Assembly (NCBI GenBank): GCA_021030915.1
Contig: JAGEMR010000096.1
Coordinates: 56,969-120,968 of the forward strand
Source: Astrothelium macrocarpum
Taxonomy: Eukaryota; Ascomycota; Dothideomycetes; Trypetheliales; Trypetheliaceae
DNA: 64,000 nt
Direction of reading: 5' to 3'
Shown here: positions 1 to 10,626 of the stretch, piece after piece
How the letters are laid out: the number at the start of each line of letters is the position of its first letter
Position numbering within the stretch: position 1 is the stretch's first letter
Notes under the pieces: generated by a model
What the model saw: only the letters and a program-made list of their open reading frames with translations
What the model was told of the DNA's origin: nothing
Database searches by the model: none
Made by a program: the position numbers and the translations under genes

Positions 1-1371
1 GCTACCGGAAGCAGGGAAGCAGCCTGGACATTTCTGAAAGCAGATACAGCAAGTTCGCTCTCAAATAATCAGCCCCAGCAGTCCAGCAGTCTATTCTCCA
101 TTGACATAGCGAATCACAGTTTTTTCAAACGTGATCTTAAATACTCGAAGAAGAAGACGATCCTTTCGTATCTAGCAGAACTTGGCGAAGAAGCCGTCCT
201 TTGTCAGGTTCTGCGTTCAGGAAGGATCACTTCTTATATCAAGGATCAAGACAGAATATATCTTTCGTGGGCAGCTACAAATGGGCACTTCGCCGTATTC
301 AAGCTATTGCTCGAGATAGGTAGAGCGAGGCTTGATTGGATGTCCGAGTGCCATTCTCTGTTGTTCAATGCAGCCAGATCTGGGCACGAAGCTGTAGTCA
401 AGCTACTGGTTGAGATAGGTGATGTCGACGTTAATCAGAGAGACTATTTAGGTCAAACAGCATTTTCAATTGCAGTCAGATCTGGACACGAAGCTGTAGT
501 CAAGCTATTAATTGATACCTACGTTGTTGATATCAATCAGAGAGACGATTCAGGCCGAACACCGTTTTCGATTGCTGTCAAAAAGAGAAAAAAAGCTATA
601 GTCGAGCTACTTCTTGAAACAGGCAGAGTCGATGTCGACTCTAAAGATTCGCAGGGACGGACGCCATTTTCATATGCAGCGTCAAATGGATATGTAGAAA
701 TTGTCAAACTCTTACTTGACACACGCAGGGTTGACGTTGACTCTAAAGATTCGCAAGGAAGGACACCACTTTCACATGCAGCATCCCGGCGGGGTTGCGA
801 GGCTACATTCAGACTGCTACTTGAGACAGGCAAAGCTGACCTCAATTCCAAAGATTCGCAAGGAAGGACACCACTTTCACATGCAGCATCTCGGTGGGAT
901 TGCGGGACTATAGTCAGACTGCTACTCGAGACAGGTAAAGCTGACCTCAATTCCAAAGATTCGCAAGGAAGGACACCACTTTCCTACGTAGCATCTCGGT
1001 GGGATTGCGATTCTACAGTCGGACTGCTACTCGAGACAGGCAAAATTGACATCAACTCCAAAGATTCGCAAGGAAGGACACCACTTTCATATGCAACATC
1101 TCGGTGGGATCGCGAGGCTATAGTTAGACTGCTGCTTGAGATAGACAAAGCCGACGTGAATTCAAAAGATGAGACTGGATTGACGCCTTTAATTTTTGCG
1201 GCGGAAAAGGGTTACACGTCCTTTGTCAAGTTATTACTCGAAACAGGCAAGGTTGACGTGAATGTGAGGGATCCATTTGGAGCGACAGCCCTGCAAAAGG
1301 CAGAAGGATTCAGCCATTCAGAGACAGCCGAGATACTGCGATCGTATTCGAGTCTCTCCAACTCCCAGTAG
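1..1371 (+). CDS. Ankyrin-repeat protein, 3' part (5' end outside window)
   Basis: The reading frame is open from base 1 to the TAG at 1369-1371, so this is the C-terminal part (about 456 residues) of a longer protein. After about 100 residues without clear repeats there are some nine to ten ankyrin units with the usual GRTPLSHAA and VRLLLETGK type helices. Four central units are 35 residues long and nearly identical in DNA, with the same 20-mer recurring at 751, 856, 961 and 1066, exactly 105 bp apart. Ankyrin repeats bind proteins; in fungi such arrays commonly form the sensor end of NACHT/NLR-like proteins. No nucleotide-binding domain is visible here, so NLR membership is inferred from the array and from the neighbouring lipase and coiled-coil genes. 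Confidence 0.85.
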   Translation, partial: ATGSREAAWTFLKADTASSLSNNQPQQSSSLFSIDIANHSFFKRDLKYSKKKTILSYLAELGEEAVLCQVLRSGRITSYIKDQDRIYLSWAATNGHFAVFKLLLEIGRARLDWMSECHSLLFNAARSGHEAVVKLLVEIGDVDVNQRDYLGQTAFSIAVRSGHEAVVKLLIDTYVVDINQRDDSGRTPFSIAVKKRKKAIVELLLETGRVDVDSKDSQGRTPFSYAASNGYVEIVKLLLDTRRVDVDSKDSQGRTPLSHAASRRGCEATFRLLLETGKADLNSKDSQGRTPLSHAASRWDCGTIVRLLLETGKADLNSKDSQGRTPLSYVASRWDCDSTVGLLLETGKIDINSKDSQGRTPLSYATSRWDREAIVRLLLEIDKADVNSKDETGLTPLIFAAEKGYTSFVKLLLETGKVDVNVRDPFGATALQKAEGFSHSETAEILRSYSSLSNSQ

Positions 1372-3269
1372 TTCACGCAAGGTCGCCTTGCTCATCTCAA
1401 GGAGCTCTTTGGCATGTGGATAGCTGAGCAAGCCACGAGTCCAGATTGAGTCCCTCGGCGTGGTTTTTTTCCCTGCCGAAGTATGACTTAAATTGCCATG
1501 GACGAATGTGGACAAGTCGTTATCTCGGCGATGATCTGGGTTCTGTTTCAGAGCCTTTGGGTTGATTTCTACACCTTCGGAAAGAGTGTGATAGAATACT
1601 AGGCGTATGTTAGACTTATTGCGTCAGCCTTTGTGTGGCCCACAAGCTTAGAGAATGCTGGTCCCGAGATTAATGTAAGCGGGTCAGAATACGTGTAGGA
1701 AGCCAAATTGCCGCACACGTCGAGCTCACAGTGCACCCATCTTTTCCAGGCATTGGTGGTGTATGGGAAGAAGAGTGATGATCCGGAGTTGCTCTGAGTA
1801 CTGGTGTCTTGGAAAGTCACTGTCGCTTACATGGGTGTGTCGAGACTTTGTAAGGAACGCTCTCGGTGGAAGAACATTCTCTGTACTGGACTGGAAATCT
1901 GTTGTGTAGTTCTTTTCTTGTAGGTGGTTGCGAGGTCCAGAGTGCGTTGATCGTCGGTCAAAAGCCATTCTGTCGAGGACCTATGAGTATGGGCTGGACA
2001 TTTAGCTGTAACAGACCTAGCTTTCTTTTTATTGGATTAGAGTGCTTTCTGCTTCTTCCCAAGCTCGATATGATGCAGGGGCAGAATGAACCCGGCAGCG
2101 AACACTAAAGAGCGCACCTCAAGTATCTCTATACAAACTTACTACTCTAACGCTTAACCACAATACCTTTCAAAAAAGCTTTAGAACTCGTAATTGTTTG
2201 AGATAGGTTTCTGTAATTCGTATTGTTTGTACTTTATTTATCGCAACATTTAACGGAGTATTTTCGAAAGTGCACAAGAGACTTTAATAAGGAGCGGGAA
2301 GCACGTCATATTATCTTGGATCAATTGACGCGCTCCTTACGGTTTCCCGAACTCCGGAAGCGCAGTGGCATCCAATCACGTCAGTGGCTTTCTGATTTGG
2401 GATTTCTTCACGCTTTGTCCCTCTCAAGACCCTCATCTATGAGCTTTGTACAACACCTAAGCGTGTCTGGCCTTTAGCACTGACGACCGTGAAGATCGGA
2501 CTGATACAAGAAACTTTCATGAATCGAGGATGACCAAGGCTGCTGGAAGGTTTGCCCATTTGCCCAACTCTAATAAACGTCTGACCGGCCCTGAGATCCA
2601 CCTATGCGTGGTGCCGGCAACAAACAACCTGCCTACGCAGGAGAGCCAAGCGATCTCAGGCGCCATACAATGCTAATGAGACAACTAAGGGACTTTGGCA
2701 GCTGCAAAAGCAGCTACATTGTTAGGGAGTACACTCTTTTTAAGATGCTCAAAATCCCTTAAAAAATACGTGCGAGTAACTTAATTATTTCTCTTTAATT
2801 TAAATCCACGCCCATTGATTCACTATCTATCTAGACAAGCGAAACGAAATACTACTATTACTCGTCAAAGACCCTAGCGAGAGATACCTTACAGAGCACT
2901 TGAAAGAAATATTGAGGCATGGCTAAACATCTTCAGATCTAGGACCTACTACATATTGAGAGTCTACACCATATCACTATCGAGACCAGTCTCACACAAC
3001 TAGTACACACAGGCAAGCAGGGAGGCGGACAGGCTAGGACAGGCGGGCTGAAGGTGCTTGTGCAAGACACCAAAACTGAATGGAATGGGATCAATTAAGA
3101 CGACTAAAACGAAAACAGCTACATGATCCTCATAGGTTCTGATGAGGCGTATGTAAGAGGTCTTGTGTTCGCGAAGGCATGAAAGCCGAACCTGGAATCC
3201 GCTGTACGTGGAAAATTTAAACCAGAAAAGATCATTCCTATGTTTCTTGAGACTTTTAGCGCCCTCATC
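1372..3269. other. Intergenic stretch, no supported gene
   Basis: About 1.9 kb with only short open frames in all six readings. A helical-looking run of about 33 codons on the plus strand (2832-2930) lacks a start and neighbouring exons. I see no RNA gene or mobile element. Confidence 0.5.
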
Positions 3270-4785
3270 TCATCTCTGCTGAGTCTGCACGATTTCCAGA
3301 ATGTTCAACACTTCTTTTGTCTTGTTACCGATATCTGTCAGCGCAGACATGGCTTTCGTGAGCTGATCTCCTTTCAACGAGAGCACCTCCTTCTCTCCAA
3401 GGCCATGAATGGCGAGAAGTATAGAGCGGAGCTTCTGGACTATGTCTCTTCTCGTCTCAGTATACTCACATTCTTCAAGTCTCCAGATGATGCTTTCAAG
3501 TTTTGTGTGGATGTTGTGAAGTACCAGCTGCACGGCTCGCAGCTGCGAAAGCTTTTCTTGAATTTCCGTACGAATGGCTCCTGTCTGGTCCTGCAGTTCT
3601 TCTACCATTTTCATGCTCTCGAAATGCGTTCGGCGCTCCACGTCAAGGGTTACTAGCTCTAACTTTAGCGCTGCGAGTGACGCTTCATGGGAGGCAAGCT
3701 TCTGATTGAGATATTTGCTTTGATCTTCAAGACCAGATATGCGATTGTTTAGCCCACTTTTTAAACATCAGTGAGATATCTTTGCATGTTCTGAGTCACC
3801 TACAAAGCAGCCCCCCCAGTGCCTGCACCCACCGTCAAAAGCGACGCTGCCGCAAGAAGGGATGGTGGATAAACTATGGAGGCCAGACCTGAGGCAGCAG
3901 CAAGTCCAAGGCTGCTCAATGAGCTCTAATCTAAATCAGCCGGGTACATTTGAGGGCAATGGTCTTACCACGTACCACTGTGCAGATGTCACGACTCTGT
4001 TCAGTCTGAGAGCGTTGTTGTCGAAGTTGCGCAATGGAGCCATTTGTTTCTGCAACTTCGACGGCCGTGGTCTTCCGTTTCGACTTTTGGGATCTGATCT
4101 TCTCCTTGATCTGTTTGCAGTTCTCATCGTAGGCACTTTTGACCTCCATAGCTTCTTCAGAAGCCTCACCTACTGACGTGATTGAAAAATTGTTCAATCG
4201 CTCGCCGAGTTTAGATGCTGCATCGACACCCTCAATGCAGATTTCATCAGCTATCTTGAATTTGACCTCTACTGTGGAAATTTCATTCTTCAAACTTCGT
4301 GTCCCCCTCTCGATCACAGTATTTGTTCTTCTGTCTATTCGAATCAATCGAAGCGCACCCTTCAAAGCTGGGCTTGCGTAATGCCACCTCACCAATTTTT
4401 TGTCGGCTTTCTTGACCTCCTCCATCACTTTGAAGAGACCTTCCATAGATATTTGGAGCCAAACCATACATTTTTGGCCATGGTAGGTGTAAGTCTGCAG
4501 ATACTCTCTTCGCATGATGTCCAGATTGTCCTGCAAAATTTGAAAGCGATTGGTAAGAGCTCGTAAACGCTCATCGCCTTTCGGTGCCATTGCATACATC
4601 AAATTCGATATGGCTGAGTACGTTGAAGAGCTCAGATTTGGCTAAAATTGAAAGGAGAAAAGTGGCAAGTGAGAGGAGTAACCCACTGTGATCCTAGTTA
4701 GGGGGCAAACAGTATGTCTTGACGCAAGTCTATCAAGTTCTAGGCTCCCAAATATAAGCCGGAAGCTTTTCCTAGGCCGTACCAT
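3270..4785 (-). CDS. Coiled-coil protein with central hydrophobic segment (helical pore-former-like layout)
   Basis: Proposed exons, read right to left: 4785-4687 (tentative), 4641-3976, 3925-3804 and 3756-3270. All phases match, and introns are 45-50 nt with GTGGGT, GTACGT and GTAGGT donors. The product is about 457 residues. Exon 2 encodes about 220 mostly helical, charged residues. The 41-residue exon 3 is a Gly/Ala/Leu-rich hydrophobic stretch with a central Pro pair (IVYPPSLLAAASLLTVGAG). Exon 4 is a heptad-rich helical region of about 160 residues. No signal peptide is evident. Helix, hydrophobic hairpin, helix is the known plan of the ClyA/HBL/XaxA-type helical pore-forming families, but no signature motif was recognised, so this is inference from layout only. 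It is transcribed away from a second coiled-coil gene at 5070. The first exon and start codon are uncertain. Confidence 0.6.
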
Positions 4786-5069
4786 TCTCTATCTGTAGAT
4801 CTCGACCAATACCGAGAGAAAATAAACGAGAGAAATAAGGATGGCGTTCTTTGGTGTGATCAAACCGTGTCAATTAGATATGAAGTAGATTCTCATTGGA
4901 CGCCACCCTTCCGTGTGAACGAGTTATATGCAAGGCATCTCAAAGACGGCACACTAATGCACGAGCAAGCGCATTCTAGATTTCTGTGGAAGATAAGTAG
5001 AGCGTGCTGACCATCAGTATTCCAAAACATCACAGTCTTGAACACCGAAGCTAAATCGGAAAAGCTACC
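4786..5069. promoter_or_regulatory. Shared upstream region of the divergent coiled-coil pair
   Basis: This 284-bp gap separates the proposed starts of the two divergent coiled-coil genes; it would be about 430 bp if the minus-strand gene starts within its second exon. It must hold both promoters. No operator-like element stands out. Confidence 0.4.
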
Positions 5070-6901
5070 ATGGACCAAGGTTTTACGATATCCCAAGTCG
5101 CAGAGTATGAAGCACCTGTGTTACTCAGGGTTGATAGTCTCGTTACTAATCTTCGGATCTGTTCGTTGTACGCTACGAGTCGTACGGCTTCAACAATCCA
5201 TCTTAGTTCTGAAAATGAGTATGTTCGACACCAAGGGCGCATCTGCTTTGCTAACCCTACTCTCAGAGGCGCTATGACGCTTTTCTCATCTGAGCTGACC
5301 TGTATTACTCAAGACGGTCTTTCCACGTTGACAGAGGTGGTGAAGCACTTTGACCGATTGAGAGCAACTGCAGAATACATGTCGGCTCCAGATGGCACGG
5401 TAATGCTGAGCCCCGTTCTTTTCTGTTGGTTTAGACTGATATGATTCCCAAAGCTTGAGGGACTGCGGAACTCTTTTGGCAAAATCGAACAACAAGCGAC
5501 CCAAGAGAGACTGAGGAAAAGGCTGGTTAAGCAAGCAGAGGACTGTTCAACATCACGATCTAAACTGGAGAAGAATCTTAAAAATTGGAAGCTGGATATT
5601 GAAAATTTTGATCAACGGGTTAAAAGGACCCAGGGTTCGTGTCGTCAAGTCTATTTTGGAATAGAACGTAACTGAATGGATACGAATTAGGCCCCATGGT
5701 GGCTGAAATGCAAGAGCACGACCAGAAGATTGGAAAACTTTCCTATGAGCAGGAACTACAGCAAGCCTCTCTGACGGAGAAGCGGAATCGGGAATCAGTA
5801 GCTCGTACGAAATTTGAATCGGCGCAGGTCCAGCAGAAGGAGCTTATGGAAAATCTGTATATTCCATCAGGTATATTTCACCTGACCTCCACCCGTTTAA
5901 GGCTATTGCCCTGATGTGAAAAGACTTCAGCAGCGGTTGGGAGGTAACGAAATCCGTTTTCTCGTTCACTTGGTCACGATTCTGTGCGTCGAGAGCCTCC
6001 AGAGACATCAAGCATTATCAAGAGGAAATGATCCGACAACAAAAGAGCGCAGAAGAATACGAGTCTAATATCGCGGAGGCTCAAGTATCTCTGCAAAACT
6101 TGAGCACAAAGAGTGCTTGCCTTGTCAGTCGCATCAACTTCCCATATTTGAGTCTTAGATGGTGAAGAGCTGATACTTTGACCACAATTCTAGAGCGACT
6201 TTACCAAAGGTCTAGAGCGAACTTTAAGAGGCTTAACCATTGTCGTGGACAATATCGAAACTCTTTTGATGGCATTCTCGGGCATTCAAGAGGATGTGAG
6301 GCAGCTTCTTAGTACGCAGATTGAGACCAACGACATGTCGCTTGATGCAGCTCCTGGCGCCATCATTCCATTATCCGAGATCAAGGTATCTTAACTGTCC
6401 AACTGTCCTGAGTCCTTCCTTGGTTTAACATTTGCTATAGGGGTTTTCAGACAATGTTGACCAAATGAGTCGGAAAGCAGTTGTTGTCGAGCAATTAGCG
6501 TGGCTCTATTCTCAAATCATTAAAGATGTTATGCTTGGAGAATTCCAGAGCATTGATCATTCGGCTCGTTCAAATTACGAATTCACACGCGAGCAACAGA
6601 TCGCGAATCTGGACAAAGCATTATCAAGTGGAAGACAGAGTCAGCAGCTTTTACTGACAAATTCTGCCGCTTTTGGCTCTACATCCTTACAGTCAAGGGT
6701 CAGTAAGAGGGCTGTCATTTAGTCGTGTAACTTCGATCTGACTAACAAAACTTGCAAAAGGTTAACGATGCCGGTGATAGGAAGTTGAACTCATTGAATG
6801 AAAGAAAAAGAAGTTTTGAAAGTTACCTCGACACAAGGGCTAAGGCAGAAGCGAAAGCTGCGAAGCGAGCAAACAGATCTTTCTTCCGTAGAAAGTCATA
6901 G
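5070..6901 (+). CDS. Coiled-coil protein, eight exons, partner of the divergent gene
   Basis: Exons with consistent phase and splice signals: 5070-5399, 5454-5634, 5691-5870, 5931-5943 (13-nt microexon), 6003-6123, 6194-6385, 6441-6698 and 6761-6901, giving about 471 residues. The ATG at 5070 sits in a good context (taccATGg). Exons 2, 3 and 5 encode long charged heptad-like helices rich in Glu, Lys and Gln; exon 6 adds an amphipathic stretch (GLTIVVDNIETLLMAF). The last exon ends in a basic tail (RANRSFFRRKS). No signal peptide or long hydrophobic segment is present, unlike the divergent neighbour. All junctions keep frame, so the gene looks intact. Function is unknown. The arrangement resembles two-component helical systems in which one subunit carries the membrane segment, which is inference only. 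Confidence 0.65.
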
Positions 6902-6955
6902 TCTTGCTTTGGTTACTTTCTTTCTTTCTTTCTTTGGAAGCGTGACAATGCAAAC

Positions 6956-7360
6956 GAAGGTGGTGAAAGCTTGTAGATTGAATTACGGACTATGAGGTTC
7001 TCATGCGGTAGATCACGTGAAGGGTTGACGCATTTCATTTGTACTGTCAAAGCAATAGTAGAACACGGGCTCTGTCGCAATTCACAGGACGTAAAGATGC
7101 CATATCTTCAGTGATCATGCCTTAGTGAATCTAAATTTTCCTTGGCTGATCGTCAATTGACATAGGTCCTAGCCCAGGGCTGCAAGCATCTTTTCAAATA
7201 AAGTGAATGGGAAATGGGTAGATTGTGTCGAAGGAAGGCGTCTAGACCAAATATGCGCGTCTGTATCTCCACATCATTTTTCATTCTAAACATCTGATTA
7301 ACACGAGCTGATGGAAGATGTGGTGAAAGCTTGCCGATTGAGGTACAGACTATAAGAACC
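6956..7360. repeat. Diverged direct repeat, two copies about 360 bp apart
   Basis: The segment at 6961-7000 recurs at 7321-7360. Both start tggtgaaagcttg and share attga, then ac-gactat, at about 80 percent identity by eye. This may be an old tandem duplication or two copies of a small element. The flanks do not align clearly. Confidence 0.5.
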
Positions 7361-7396
7361 TGTAAAAAGGCGGCACCACGTTCTTCTCAGAGATAT

Positions 7397-7415
7397 AGTG
7401 GGTTATATTCCAACA
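7397..7415 (+). repeat. Left arm of 19-bp inverted repeat flanking the lipase gene
   Basis: The sequence agtgggttatattccaaca matches the exact reverse complement at 10077-10095, 2.66 kb away. The two arms enclose the whole hydrolase-patatin gene. Confidence 0.7.
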
Positions 7416-7678
7416 GAACCTTGGGTATAGGTATCTCAGCGAAACACGTGACTGAATCGAGGCTGAATGAGCACTTTACTGTACGATGAAGTCCGATAAT
7501 ACTTCAAACATCAAGCTTAACGTGAACCAACATTTAAACACTCTTCTTTATTCTGATTTTCTCAGCCAATTGGTCTAGATAAGCACCAATCGCGTGCTCC
7601 ATTTACACGAGCATTACGAACCTTCTGGAATGAATCAATATCTATAGGCTAGAATCGAATTAATCGTAGCCTCTGATT

Positions 7679-9714
7679 ATGACTTTTCTTTCCGAATCCA
7701 CACGCGTTCATACCATTATAGAGCATATTCGAAGCGGAAATACAGAACAATCACTTGAGTACGTTATCTATGCGAGCGCCGTTAGTATAGCTTTACACCT
7801 GTGGATGCTCATTTGCTTTACTAGTATCATTGCGTTGCACGGCCCTGGAGGTCACTGGAAGCGAACATGGACCGCTAGAAATGGCTACTGCTGGCTTTCT
7901 CGGAGCCTACCCTTAAAATTTCCAGGCAGTCGTATCCTATCCATTGAACTCCCAAATCTTCTTCATCTACTCGCATCACCGATGATTGACGTGGAAGACG
8001 TTATTCAACGCATAATACATCATCGTCTGGAAAATAATCGCTCTGAGAAGCCCATTATCTTCATTTGTCATAGCTTTGGTGGCATACTCTTGAAACAAAT
8101 CTTCCTGGCCACGCACCCTTTCAGGGCTAAGGTGGCTGAATACCATCAGCTGCACGCATCTTTACAGGCATATATCTATTTCGGTACTCCCCAGAAGCAT
8201 GTCTCCTTTTCCAATGTTCCAGCTGTGTGGAGAGCGTTGGAATCTGACTGCTCGTCAACGCTGGGAGGAAAGTCCGCTGATCTGGAGTATGCTATCATGA
8301 ATAGCGCTCGCGTTAATGACGACTTTCGTGAATTTGGCGGTGAAAATCTTCCGTCCATTTGTTTGTACGAGACTCTGAAGACAGATGTAGGATTGTCCGA
8401 GGTAAGCATGTCCATACCGCCTGGCCAATTTGAATCGGTTCTAATCATTCAAAGGAGTTCATTGTTCCAAAAGCCGTGGCTATGCTAAGTTCGAGGCCGG
8501 TTGAGATTGTACCAGTAGACCTGCAACATCAGCACCTATGTGAGATGAGTTCTTCGAACGACAAGCGGTTCACATCTTTCTTTGCTGCTCTTGATCGCTT
8601 GAAAATCACACTTACGGGTCCTCAAATGCGGAGAGTAGGCGCCGAAGACACATCACTTCAAAGGAGAAGCATGAACCTCTTGTCATTCGATGGCGGTGGT
8701 GTCAAAGGTCTTTTTTCTATCCTCATCTTGCATCGAATCATGGAAGAAGTCACGGCTCAGGGAAGAGATAAAGGGGTGAAAGACATGCAAGCACGTCCAT
8801 GCGACCATTTTGATCTTATAGGAGGCACAAGCACAGGCGGGCTCTTGGCTATTATGCTCGGTCGCTTGCAGATGGACACATCATCTTGTCTGCGCACATA
8901 CCGCCGTTTATCCAAACGTATCTTCCACCGCTACGTCAACATTCCATTCATAGAATCTGTTCTTACCGCTACCAGTGCAGTCGCTGGAGTACCCTGGTTC
9001 TCTGGTGACCGGCTTAAGGCTGCCATTTGCAATACTATCGAGGAAAATGTGAACCCAAGAGAAAAGGACGCCATGGTTACGAGCAATCACGGCCCTGAAG
9101 ATTTACAATTAGCTCCCGCGTTCACGCCTCAAAAATGCCATTGCTTTGTCTGTGCAGTCCCCAACGACCAGCACGCTGCCGAACGCATCCGCTCTTATCC
9201 CTCCATCAATCCACACGCTCGCGATACTCGGACATACAAGATTTGGGAGGCTGCGCGCGCCACTTCTGCTGCCCCCATGTACTTTCCCGCCATCAACGTT
9301 CAAAACCAGCAGACCTATTTTGATGGCGGTCTCAATTGCAATAATCCTGTCATCGAAGTGATCAATGAAGCTCGTACCGAGTTCCCCGGCGCCCGCATCA
9401 ATGCCGTCGTTAGCATTGGCACCGGCATGGGTAAGATTGTCGAACCCGGACCTTTTCTTCATAATGTATTTGTTAGCTTTGTGCAGCGAGCTACGGACAC
9501 TGAGGCAAAACATGAGGAGGTGCTCAAGGACAAGGATTTCGCGGATTTGAGGTCGGGATATTTTAGGTTCCAGGGTAATATGGAGCTTGGAGAGATTGAT
9601 CTTGCGGATGCTGGGAGGCTGGAGGAAATTGAGAGATTAGCTACACTGTATCTGGATTCGAGGGATGGAATGGCTTTGGTTCAGAGTTGTGCAGCGAGAT
9701 TGTTGGCAAAGTGA
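7679..9714 (+). CDS. Alpha/beta-hydrolase plus patatin two-domain lipase
   Basis: Exons 7679-7758, 7825-8401 and 8455-9714 give about 638 residues. The first 66-nt intron stays open in frame, but the splice brings SLD next to IIALHGPGG as expected for the hydrolase. The N-terminal half is a SERAC1-like alpha/beta hydrolase with an HGPGGHWKRTW oxyanion region, a CHSFGG nucleophile elbow and a late His (VDLQHQH). The C-terminal half is a patatin-like phospholipase with the DGGGVKG oxyanion loop, GGTSTGG serine motif and YFDGG catalytic Asp, so both active sites look complete. Such domains usually sit at the N-terminus of fungal NLRs followed by NB-ARC or NACHT. Here the protein stops right after the patatin domain. 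Likely role: lipid hydrolysis, possibly as a cell-death or immunity effector (inference). Confidence 0.85.
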
Positions 9715-10626
9715 CTCTTTTGCCCACGCGATGATTAATATATGATCCCATGCCTTGCTGTTAGCCTCATTTCTGCTCCCGAAACTTGTCCTTGTACGGC
9801 GGATCTCTGGCTAAGAGTTGTCTGAGGAAGGAACCAATTTGCAGAGAAAAAATAAGAGAGGCACTCTTGGGCAGCCCCTTTGTGAAGCTTGGCCAGATTC
9901 GAACAAAGTATGAGCAGGGGAAAGACTTGTAATTCCTTATGGTTGTCCACCATCACTTTTAGTTGTTAGCCTATCTGTGCAGGTTCAGGCAAGGCAGCCA
10001 TGCTAATTATTCGACCATGACGTCAGCGCCCCTTCTAGCATGCACCCATCCATAAGGTAGCTTCGGTGGTAAACATTGTTGGAATATAACCCACTTTAAT
10101 GATGCAAATCGTGCGGCGGCGGCGTCGCCTTTTTAACAAACATATGACATGCTTGATATCCCCACGTCCTGGGTCCATTGCTGAATCTGTGGAACCAAAT
10201 ATATTGGATTACAAATTATTCAATTTGGGTATTAGAGGCTCGACTGAGCGGCTGAAGACCATGGAGAGCATTGTAAACCACATGGGGAAACTGGTAGTAC
10301 TTCAAAGGCTCTGCCAGTCGAGATGAAACAGCCTCTTATAATGAACGGGTCAGACGGACATTCAATATATGAGAGAGATGGGAGTGGTGCATATCATGTC
10401 GGATGAATGTATAAAATTTATGAAATGGAAAAAGAGGTTGACTGGCGCGTGAATTTGATTGAAAACTGTGCTCACAAGTCAGTGCGGTCATATCAAAGCG
10501 AACGCCGCAACAACAACAATTATGTTTAAACAATGTCCATTTATCGATATCAACAACACAATCTTTGTTCTTAAGCTTATTTATGATAGAATGTAGGCGA
10601 CTTTTTTTTGGAAGTAATCATTCTGA
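9715..10626. other. Intergenic stretch, no supported gene
   Basis: It contains the right arm of the 19-bp inverted repeat and short open frames (for example 75 codons at 10099-10326) that resemble nothing I recognise. Confidence 0.5.
10077..10095 (-). repeat. Right arm of 19-bp inverted repeat
   Basis: This is the exact reverse complement of 7397-7415; identity ends abruptly on both sides. A mobile-element origin is possible, but no target-site duplication was seen. Confidence 0.7.

Larger units (their letters stand above)
6902..7678. other. Intergenic stretch with microsatellite and repeats
   Basis: No gene is supported. It begins with a (CTTT)5 run at 6916-6935. A diverged direct repeat (6956-7000 and 7316-7360) and one arm of a 19-bp inverted repeat (7397-7415) are listed separately. 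Confidence 0.5.

Noticed and set aside
537..956. 139-codon minus-strand frame opposite the ankyrin repeats
   Set aside because: It only mirrors the repeated codons of the real gene and shows no independent features.
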